From assembly GCA_021786375.1 (NCBI GenBank), contig JAJYNL010000104.1, forward strand, positions 7,712-43,676: 35,965 nt of DNA, given 5' to 3'. The stretch is from Actinomycetes bacterium. GTDB lineage: Bacteria > Actinomycetota > Acidimicrobiia > Acidimicrobiales > Acidimicrobiaceae. Both the position numbers and the translations under genes were made by a program. Below, piece after piece: positions 26,999-33,609 of this stretch (positions are counted from its first letter, which is position 1; each line of letters begins with the position of its first letter). A model generated the notes under the pieces. The model was not told the origin of the DNA and searched no databases. It saw only the letters and a list, made by a program, of their open reading frames with translations.

Positions 26999-27060
26999 TT
27001 GTTTGCAACATACAACTAAGTGGTACACAAATATCTTCCCAAATCGATAGGCGAATTCGC
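26999..27060. promoter_or_regulatory. Dyads in the spacer between the MFS gene and cpaF
   Basis: On the minus strand TTGTaTGttgCAaACAA (26999-27015) is a 17-base dyad with symmetric outer positions, 47 bases before the MFS start codon. GCGAATTCGC at 27051-27060 is a perfect 10-base palindrome. The stretch 26990-27120 is far richer in A and T than its surroundings. TATTAT at 27102-27107 could be a -10 on the plus strand for cpaF, but no -35 fits. Operator function is inferred from symmetry and position. Confidence 0.4.
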
Positions 27061-27185
27061 AAAACTCAAGCATAATTCGTGGTGTTTCGATATATTTCCT
27101 TTATTATGATGTGACATACGCCTCCCGCCACGGAGTGCCAGCTCGCCTGAGGGCCAACCCAACCCACAAGAGCAGGAGGCGATCG

Positions 27186-27251
27186 TTGCACTCCCCCACC
27201 CTTCTCCCTCGCCCACGACCCCGCGCCCGTTCGGTGGAGAACCCGAGATGA
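27186..27251 (+). CDS. Possible 21-residue leader frame overlapping the cpaF start
   Basis: AGGAGG (27174-27179) lies six bases before TTG 27186, which opens a 21-codon frame rich in Pro and Arg. It ends in TGA at 27249-27251, overlapping the cpaF ATG as ATGA. The overlap is the classical form for translational coupling. cpaF has its own GGTGGAG, so the leader may be chance; proline-rich codons could slow ribosomes. Confidence 0.25.
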   Translation: MHSPTLLPRPRPRARSVENPR

Positions 27252-28222
27252 GTTCCCCCACCCCCCTTCTCAGCATCGAGCGCAGCGTGCAGAGCGCGGC
27301 ACGCTCCGAGGGAGTGGACATATCCCTGCCCGAGAACCGGGAGCGGCTGCGAGCGCTCATCAACGGAGCGATAGACGAGTGGCAGAACGCCAACCCCGCG
27401 CGGCCGCTGACGACGGAGGCAAAGCGCTATATAGCCCAGCGAGCCGAAGCGGACGTTGCCGGCTATGGACCTCTTCAGGCCCTCCTGGAGGACGACACGG
27501 TCTGGGAGATAATGGTGAACTCACCCGACGCCATCTTCGTCAAACGCCACGGCCGGCCGGCTGCCTTTCATGGAGCCGCCTTCCACGACTCGGACCACCT
27601 CCGCCGAACGGTCGAGCGCATCCTCGCCGATTCAGGCCTCGGCCAGAGGGCACTCGATCCCGCAGAGGGACTGCAGGATTCCCAGCTGACCGGCGGGGCC
27701 AGATTGCATGTCGTTCACGCCGACCTGACCCGGGAGGGATCCCTGGCCCTGAACATACGCAAGTTCACCGGCCTGCCACGGCGCAGTTTGGACGACCTCG
27801 CCGAGGGCGGCATGCTCAGCCAAGCCGCAGCCTCGTTGCTTCGGGCCGCCCAGAGCGCCGGCGCATCCATCGTCTTCTCCGGGCCCCCGGGTTCGGGCAA
27901 GACCACGCTCCTTTCCGCCTTGGCCGCCGAGATGCCGGCCGAGACCCGTGTGGTGGTGGCGGAAGAGGTACTGGAGACCCACGTCCCGCTCCCCAATGTC
28001 GCCCACCTGCAAACCCGGCCTGCCAGGCCTGAGCGGCCCGCTATCGATCTGCGCCGGCTGGTGGCGGGCTTCCTGCGGATGGCTCCCGACCTCGCCATAG
28101 TCGGCGAAGTGCGCGACCACGAGGGATCGCCTATGCGTTATATCCGACGCTGGAAAGTTGCGTGGGCAGTCTTTTCGAGCCCCCGTCGAGTGAACCGGAT
28201 CGAATTCCAAGGCTCTCGGTAA
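27248..28222 (+). pseudogene. cpaF: cpaF/tadA pilus secretion ATPase, 3' end lost
   Basis: Tad pilus motor ATPase of the type II/IV secretion superfamily. It is normal through residue 292: the N-terminal domain (YGPLQALLEDDTVWEIMVN), Walker A FSGPPGSGKTTLL (210-222), the acidic VVVAEEVLETH, and the Walker B strand DLAIVGEVRDHE (281-292). From residue 293 (base 28124) the sequence stops resembling CpaF and runs 32 residues out of family to a stop at 28222. Roughly the last quarter of the protein, with the conserved NTGH and His-box segment, is absent. The break coincides with the beginning of transposon-related DNA. Motor activity is unlikely. No continuation of cpaF, nor tadB or tadC, is seen to the right within the window. 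Confidence 0.85.
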
Positions 28223-28288
28223 TCCCCGGCAACTCTAGGTACTTGAGCCGCGCTGGTGATATCCATCTGATCTGACTGAGGTGACCGC

Positions 28289-29338
28289 GTGCAATTTTCC
28301 CATCCCCGAGGCGGAGTCCACTATCCACGATCGACCGGCGAGTTCCGGGCTTGGTTCGCCACCGACGAGGACTGCCTGGACTACTTGCGGTGGCTGCGCT
28401 GGCCCGAGGGCTTCGTGTGTCCGCGCTGCGACAACCACGGAGGTTGGCCGGTCGCTGACGGCAGCTACAAGTGTCCGCGCTGCAAGGCGCAGACTGCGGT
28501 AACGGCGGGCACGCTCTTCGACCGCCGAAGGTCGCCGCTCACGGTCTGGTTTGCGGTGTGCTGGCAGTTCGCGATGGCCAATGACGGCATCTCCGCCCTC
28601 AGCCTCCAGCACGGGCTCGAGATCGGCTCCTACCAAACGGCATGGGCGATGCTTCACCGTCTGCGGGCGGTACTCGTGACCCCGGGCCAAGACCGGCTCA
28701 GCGGCACGGTCGAGGTGGGCGAGACACGTCTCGGCGGTGAAGGACTGCAGCGAGGCGAGGGGGCAAATGGCGAACCGGCTCTGCTCGCAGTGGCCGTCGA
28801 ACGCAAGGAACTTCACGGGTACGGCCGTTGTCGCATAACCGTGGTTGGTGATTCCTCGGCCGACTCTCGCCGGCTCTTTGTGCGCAACAACGTCGAGCCG
28901 GGTTCTACCGTGGTGACCCATGGATGGCCGAACGACTCGGGTATCACCCAGCTCGGCTACCGGCACGAGCCTTTCAGCCAGCGAGCGGCTGCCACCGCGG
29001 GCGAGGACGTGGTGCCCCTCCTTCCGGGCGTACACCGGGTCGCTTCCCTGGCCAAGCGCTCTCTCCGCCGAACGCGCCAGGGGCGCTTCGATCAGGCACA
29101 TTTGCAGAGCTACCTCAACGAATTCTGCTTCCGCTCCAACCACCGCCGGCCGATGAGCCGGGCGTTGCTCTTTTACCGAGTGCTCGAGCTCGCCGTCACC
29201 CACGAACCCGTGCGCTACCGGCAGCTCATCGCCAACCCGAAACCGAAGAAGACGCCGCCCCTCCCGCCCTGGCGGCGGGGCCACCCTCCGAGCCTGGACC
29301 GGCCACCCGCCGATCGACCCTGGAGAGCCGCTCGCTGA
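28289..29338 (+). pseudogene. IS1595/ISXO2-like transposase with lost catalytic residues
   Basis: An open frame of 349 residues starting at GTG 28289, with GAGGTG a few bases upstream. The N-terminal zinc ribbon is intact (FVCPRCDNHGG and YKCPRCKAQTAVTAGT), as is the helical region. In the DDE-type core, however, the first aspartate of the usual VEVDET block is Gly144 (TVEVGETRLGG), and the aspartate of the TDGW block is His211 (VVTHGWP). Both metal-binding acids are therefore gone, so transposition by this protein is not expected although the frame is uninterrupted. It lies directly beside the cpaF break and may have caused it when active. The element ends could not be recognised. Confidence 0.75.
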
Positions 29339-29386
29339 GCATCAGGCCAGGGGGCAGGCAGCAACCCGGTGCGCGCTATCAAGCCG

Positions 29387-31111
29387 TCAGGCGCTGGCGG
29401 ATCCTGGCAGGACTCGGAAGGGCAGGCCGGGCACTCCCGGGTCATGGACGGCCGGATCGCCAGGCACGTCAAGCAACGTGTCGGGAACTTCGCCCGTCAT
29501 GGACCACTCCATGGTGCGCTTCGAGCGCTGGCAGGCCGCACAGGGAACGATGCCTTTCCATCCCTTGGGGCGCTTCCCCGCCTCGTTGGGCTCCGCCGCT
29601 TGCCATCCGCTGCCCTGGCAAGAGGCGCATTCCCGATAGCCGGACACCTTCACCCGGACATCAAGAGCTTCGATCACCCGGCGCTGCACCTCTGGTGTCG
29701 GCTCCGCGAGAATGCGCGCCGCACGGCGGGCCAGCTCCCAGAGCCGCTCAGCCCGGTTTGTCCGCTCGGCGTTTGCCACCGACCAGGCGGCGACCTTGGC
29801 CCTCTGTGCGCGAAGGGACTCGAGGTCTGAAGTCAAAGCTGCAACGGCATGTTGTGCCACTGCTGGATCCATGCCAGCCGCCAGAAGTTTGGCAACCTGT
29901 TCGCCGGCACCTCGCTCCAGTCTCGCGATCCTGCGGTCAATGGCGGCGAGGTCCTCGGTCTCAATCTCCTTGGTGCTCGCCACGAGCTGCAGGGCTTCCC
30001 GCGCACCGCGCATGAGCAGCTCCGGATTGGTGAGGATTCCGGCGATTTCGCTCCAGACATCCCTTTCGATCACCGCCCCTGGCACCGTCGGACACCTGCA
30101 GCGCTCGTTGAGCGGCACCCATGCCCAAGACTGAGCGCACTTGTATGTCGCCTTACGGAAGCCGTTGGTGTGGCCGTACATTGGATGACCGCAGGGGCTG
30201 GTAATCCTCCGCGACAGCAGATAGGTGTTCTTCCTCTGGGTGGCACCAGGGCCAGTGCTGGTGGCTTCCAGTGCCTGCTTGAGCGCCTCGTGGCGCTCCG
30301 GAGTAAGGATCGGAGGAATTTGGATTACCACCGGATCCTGGTATCGAGGCTCGGAATCGCGGGCCGGTTTGCCCGTGCGGGTTGGCCGCTTATATGTCCA
30401 GCGTCCCGAAAGACCATCGGCGCTGCCCAACTGATAGCGAAGAGACTGTTGGGTCCACCGGGGAGATCGCCGGGGAAGCAGGGACAGTGCGTTCAACTCG
30501 TCGGCGGTCTCGTGCGCGGACATGCGTTTGTCGACCACACACTCGACCGCGTGAAGGATGACGGCCTCCTCCGCTGGGTTCACCTCCAAGCGGGAATGAC
30601 GCCCATCCCGGACGGTTCGGTATCCGAACGGAGGAGGTCCACCTGGCCAATAGCCCTCACGTGCGACGGCCATGATCCCGTCCATCATCCGCTCGCGGAT
30701 CCTGTCCCGCTCAAACTCGGCAAAAGACGACAGCAGCGTTCGTTGCAGACGACCGACGGAGGTGGATCCATCGATGTTCTCCGCGACGGAGACGAACTGG
30801 ACGCCCAGATCATCCAATTCGCCAAGAAGCGCGGAAAGGTGGCGGACAGAGCGTCCAAAGCGGTCAAGCTTCGCAACCACCACCACGCCGAACCGCCCCC
30901 GGCGTGCCTCGGCCATCATGCGGTCCAGGGCCGGCCTTGTCGCGCGTGCACCTGACACGCCTTCGTCGACATACTCGCCGGCAATCTCCCAGCCATGTGC
31001 AGCTGCGTACGCCCGGCTGCGGCTCAGTTGCGTTCCAAGGCTGGTGCCATCCACTTGTTCATCTGTTGACACCCGCGCGTAGATCGCGGCACGTTCAGCT
31101 GGCTCGGCCAT
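29387..31111 (-). CDS. Large serine recombinase (integrase)
   Basis: A 574-residue site-specific recombinase from ATG 31111. The catalytic domain has Ser15 in IYARVSTDEQ, VDEGVSGARATRPALDRMM, VVVAKLDRFGRS with the catalytic Asp and Arg residues, and FAEFERDRIRERM. The recombinase domain follows (GYWPGGPPPFGYRTV), then a zinc-ribbon/coiled-coil domain (SPCGHPMYGHTNG and the paired Cys in ERCRCPTV). Unusually, the C-terminus holds a second Cys4 motif, CASC at about 495-498 and CAAC at about 524-527. All catalytic residues are present, so it may be active. Large serine integrases usually insert phages or conjugative elements, and the attachment site tends to lie beside the gene. It converges on the IS1595-like gene 48 bases away. 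A longer frame to 31213 lacks support. Confidence 0.9.
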   Translation of the reverse strand: MAEPAERAAIYARVSTDEQVDGTSLGTQLSRSRAYAAAHGWEIAGEYVDEGVSGARATRPALDRMMAEARRGRFGVVVVAKLDRFGRSVRHLSALLGELDDLGVQFVSVAENIDGSTSVGRLQRTLLSSFAEFERDRIRERMMDGIMAVAREGYWPGGPPPFGYRTVRDGRHSRLEVNPAEEAVILHAVECVVDKRMSAHETADELNALSLLPRRSPRWTQQSLRYQLGSADGLSGRWTYKRPTRTGKPARDSEPRYQDPVVIQIPPILTPERHEALKQALEATSTGPGATQRKNTYLLSRRITSPCGHPMYGHTNGFRKATYKCAQSWAWVPLNERCRCPTVPGAVIERDVWSEIAGILTNPELLMRGAREALQLVASTKEIETEDLAAIDRRIARLERGAGEQVAKLLAAGMDPAVAQHAVAALTSDLESLRAQRAKVAAWSVANAERTNRAERLWELARRAARILAEPTPEVQRRVIEALDVRVKVSGYRECASCQGSGWQAAEPNEAGKRPKGWKGIVPCAACQRSKRTMEWSMTGEVPDTLLDVPGDPAVHDPGVPGLPFRVLPGSASA

Positions 31112-31568
31112 GATCCATCGACCTTGGCTCACCGTCCGGCTGCATGTCAAGAAATAGTAGCCCGAGAAGTGCCTCGCGGCGGGCGGGACTCGTCCCCCGT
31201 CTCCAGGTCGCATGCGGTGAGCGGTGAAGCCCCGAGGTGACTTCGGCGGTCTCGGTCAGGGTCAGCATGCCCGATATATATGCACGCCGTCCACGCCTTC
31301 ATGGACGCCGCGGATGGACCTGGCTGTCACCCATTATTGGACCTCGGCAGGTCGACAAACCAGACGATCAACCAGGTTGACAACCTCGGGCCAGGGTCAG
31401 ACGTTCATCTCCAAGCTCCAGCCCCCGTGTCCACTTTGGGGTAGGAGAACCTTGGCCGGATTTACGAGGGCGGCCAGGCAGCCTTCAGGGCCGGGCTGCG
31501 GAGCACCTTGGCGGGAATCCCTTCCAGCTCGGCGGCCTGGACCGCTCGCTCGGCATTACCCTCTAACA
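31112..31568. other. Spacer between the two recombinase genes, possible att region
   Basis: A non-coding stretch of 457 bases between the start of the large serine recombinase (-) and the decayed recombinase frame (+). Two near-identical direct repeats, CAGGTCGACAAACC (31348-31361) and CAGGTTGACAACC (31373-31385), lie 25 bases apart start to start. Serine integrases bind attachment sites of about 40-50 bp close to their own gene, so this is where attP/attL would be expected. A TATATAT run is at 31274-31280. No promoter pair with normal spacing was found. Confidence 0.35.
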
Positions 31569-32108
31569 ATGGCGGCATCCGGATCCGCTGAGCGGCGCCC
31601 GGACGGGCGCGCACCATCGCGCGTCGTGACGGCGAAAGCCGCCGTGTACGCACGTACTGCAATGACAGACGAGACGGGCTTCGCTATTGGGCGCCAGCCC
31701 AAGAGTGCCGACCCCATGTGGCCTCCCACGGCTGGGACCCTGGCCAGCGCGTTCGTCGATGACCGCGTCTCCGGGGCCACTGGCAGTCGTCTCGCCCTTA
31801 ACCAGATCATGGACGAGGTCTGCCTCGGCACAGTACACGTCGGCACAGTACACGCCGTCGCGTACTCCAGGCTGGACCGCCTCGGGAGGTCAGCCCTGCA
31901 CGTCAACGCCGTTCTCGGAGGCCTCGATGCGCATGGGGTCATCTTCGTCTCCGTAGCCGACAAAATCGAATCCGGGAGTCGGGCTTGGCTGCTCCATCAG
32001 CAAGGGCTCAGCCGTTTCAACGAACCGGAGAGCGACGAGATCTCCGAAGTGGGCAACCAATATCGCGGGTCACCGGACTCCCAGGCAGAAGGTATCCCGC
32101 GACGCTGA
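31569..32108 (+). pseudogene. Decayed serine recombinase catalytic domain
   Basis: A 179-residue frame from ATG 31569 that aligns with the catalytic domain of the neighbouring large serine recombinase: AAVYARTAMTDET against IYARVSTDEQ, VDDRVSGATGSRLALNQIMDE against VDEGVSGARATRPALDRMMAE, AYSRLDRLGRS against AKLDRFGRS, and LSRFNEPESDEISE against FAEFERDRIRE. The catalytic serine is gone (YARVS has become YARTA), a 15-bp tandem duplication adds five residues before SRLDR, and everything after the catalytic domain is missing. The LDRLGRS core is kept. It is divergent from the intact gene and is a remnant of a second, related element rather than a local duplication, since the sequences differ strongly. 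Confidence 0.75.
31825..31854 (+). repeat. 15-bp exact tandem duplication inside the decayed recombinase
   Basis: TCGGCACAGTACACG occurs twice head to tail (31825-31839 and 31840-31854). It encodes the repeated GTVHV/GTVHA stretch. The intact relative next door has no such repeat, so the duplication arose in this copy, probably by slippage, and keeps the frame. Confidence 0.9.
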
Positions 32109-32637
32109 GGGCGTGGAGGGTGAGTTGCTCCGCCGCGATGACTCGAAGTGGCCCCAACCCGCCATGCAGAGTGGCCAAGCGCCAACTCGCTGCACCGGCG
32201 GCAACCGGCGGCAACCGCCGTCGCGGAGCGGCGGGGAGTCATCGCAGTGGTTCTACGACCTACTCACGGTGACGAAGATGTTGAACTTCCCGCGAGAGCG
32301 CGGCCAGCAGGTTGAAGCTCTTGTCGGTGAGGTGCCCTGGGGATCAGGCGAGACGTTCCAGGCGAGCCCACTCCCAGCCTCGCACCTTCCCTGACGTCCC
32401 TAGGCTCTCACCGTTCCGCCGAAGGTCATCTGTCGCGTGGCCACGTAGAACTTGGGCAACTTTTGCCCGGAGCGATGGTACGGTTAAAGCGGCGCTCGAG
32501 GACGCCACCGGACCCGCGGAAAGGGCAGAGCCCGCCTCGGATGGAGAGATTGCTCTCTTCGCCAAATTGGTACGTGATTGTCGCGACTACTCGACCAGGT
32601 TTGAGTAGCGGGTCGCAAACCTGGGGAGGAGCATGTC
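32109..32637. other. Non-coding stretch after the decayed recombinase
   Basis: About 530 bases with no convincing gene on either strand. It holds a small tandem repeat CGGCGGCAAC twice around 32197-32216, a short hairpin GGGCAA-CTT-TTGCCC near 32453-32467, and a stronger hairpin at its right end listed separately. It probably contains eroded mobile-element DNA and the promoter of the zinc-ribbon gene, but no element is sharp enough to mark. Confidence 0.4.
32595..32624 (+). promoter_or_regulatory. Hairpin abutting the ribosome site of the zinc-ribbon gene
   Basis: CCAGGTTTG (32595-32603) and CAAACCTGG (32616-32624) form a perfect 9-bp stem with a 12-base loop. The right arm runs straight into GGAGG (625-629 of 32 kb), the ribosome site of the gene starting at GTG 32638. 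The stem could limit access to that site or protect the 5' end of the transcript. It could also be the operator of a dimeric repressor. Confidence 0.4.
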
Positions 32638-33117
32638 GTGGGCACACTGCCTTTCAGGACCGATCTCGAACAACTCAAGCATCAGGCTAAAGACCTATTA
32701 CGAAGAGCGCGAGCCGGCGAACCGGATGCCGCTGCGAAGATCGCAACGGTCAGCTGCACCGTGAACCTAGCTTCCGCCCAGCTAGCCATCGCCCGTGAAC
32801 TCGGATACAGCAGCTGGGCGAAGCTCAAGGCAGAGGCCGAACAGAAGGAGGCCGAAAAGGCCGAAGCCGGCTGGCGCAGCATGGCCTCCTTCGGGTCGTG
32901 GTTCGACGAGGAAACCTTCACCGACTGCCAGACTCATTATCACCAGGGCAGCTGCCGCGAGTGCGGAGCACGCTTTGCCTTCGAGACGAACATCGTGCGG
33001 GGCTACGCCGACCACGTGGAGGCCAAGTGCGCGAAATGCGGTGCATCTCGGGGGGAGTTCAGGGAGGACGTGGGCGTCTCGATCGATGTCCACCTCGTAG
33101 AGGACGACGCTCGATGA
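32638..33117 (+). CDS. Small protein: helical N-terminal module plus zinc ribbon
   Basis: A 159-residue protein starting at GTG 32638, with GGAGG eight bases upstream. Residues 8-66 (LEQLKHQAKDLLRRARAGEP, then LASAQLAIARELGYSSWAKLK) match a short helical module that I recall at the front of ankyrin-repeat and other stress-type proteins of diverse bacteria. A Glu/Lys/Ala-rich linker follows (67-79). The C-terminal part has two CxxC knuckles, Cys106/Cys109 (SCRECGARF) and Cys131/Cys134 (KCAKCGAS), with an extra Cys97, consistent with a rubredoxin- or zinc-ribbon-like fold. The combination is not one I can name. It is likely cargo of the mobile region. Binding of nucleic acid or a partner protein is possible but unproven. 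Confidence 0.6.
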   Translation: MGTLPFRTDLEQLKHQAKDLLRRARAGEPDAAAKIATVSCTVNLASAQLAIARELGYSSWAKLKAEAEQKEAEKAEAGWRSMASFGSWFDEETFTDCQTHYHQGSCRECGARFAFETNIVRGYADHVEAKCAKCGASRGEFREDVGVSIDVHLVEDDAR

Positions 33118-33129
33118 GCGGCCTGGCAC

Positions 33130-33318
33130 CCGGCAGGGTTCATCGATTCTCCTATGCCTGTCAAGCGGCATTTTGCGCGTCTGAGGCAGCCGGATCACCC
33201 CGCCCAGCGTCGCCTCGTAACGCAGCGCCAGATCGGTGTCGCAGAGCAGTGCCCGCTCGAGCTCGGAGAGAATCCGGTTGGGCCTGCTGCCGAGCGCGTC
33301 GGCGACGCTTTTCAGGCT
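33130..33318 (-). pseudogene. Fragment resembling an XRE-type helix-turn-helix
   Basis: On the minus strand, codons from 33318 read SLKSVADALGSRPNRILSELE followed by RALLCDTDLALRYEATLGG. The pattern looks like an XRE/Cro-type helix-turn-helix. A stop lies just upstream (TGA before CTA AGC CTG), no start codon is near, and the downstream frame runs on antisense to the zinc-ribbon gene, so only a piece survives. The identification is weak; it could be the end of a transposition gene linked to the IS110 remnant beside it. Confidence 0.3.
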
Positions 33319-33333
33319 TAGTCAAGCAGCGAA

Positions 33334-33543
33334 TCAATCCCTTCGCAGATCGGCGCCCGGCGGGACGGGTTCCGGACGCCAAAGGTGCCGGAACATCTCT
33401 CTGGCGGCATAGCGCGTCAGACAAGGCACTATCTCCCGATCGGACTTGCCCTCGGCTCTGCGGCGGGCGACGTAGGCTTGGGTGGCGAAATCGCAAGTGA
33501 GCCGCACCAACCCGCTCACACTCAGGGTCAGGCCCACGCCCAC
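33334..33543 (-). pseudogene. IS110-family transposase, C-terminal remnant
   Basis: A frame of 69 residues. Its core, LVRLTCDFATQAYVARRRAE followed by GKSDREIVPCLTRYAAREMFRHL, matches the C-terminal end typical of actinobacterial IS110 transposases (pattern DPATRAYVARRRAEGK, then REAIRCLKRYxAREVY). The catalytic DEDD domain and most of the Tnp domain are missing: upstream on this strand the end of the PAS-GGDEF-EAL gene takes over after about 66 bases. It is a scar of an old insertion, truncated by later rearrangement. Confidence 0.6.
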
Positions 33544-33609
33544 TCTGGAGATCCTTCCATTGTGAGAGGGCTCCCATCTTGACTCTGTCCGAGCGCTTGG
33601 CCGGGAATG

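Noticed and set aside
28124-29386. Attempt to define terminal inverted repeats and an 8-bp target duplication for the IS1595-like element
   Set aside because: No convincing matching ends were found by eye on either side of the transposase.
31274-31280. TATATAT run as a promoter -10
   Set aside because: No -35 at normal spacing and no gene start close downstream on either strand.
31224-31568. Upstream extension of the decayed recombinase frame
   Set aside because: 115 codons without similarity to recombinases; homology begins only after ATG 31569.
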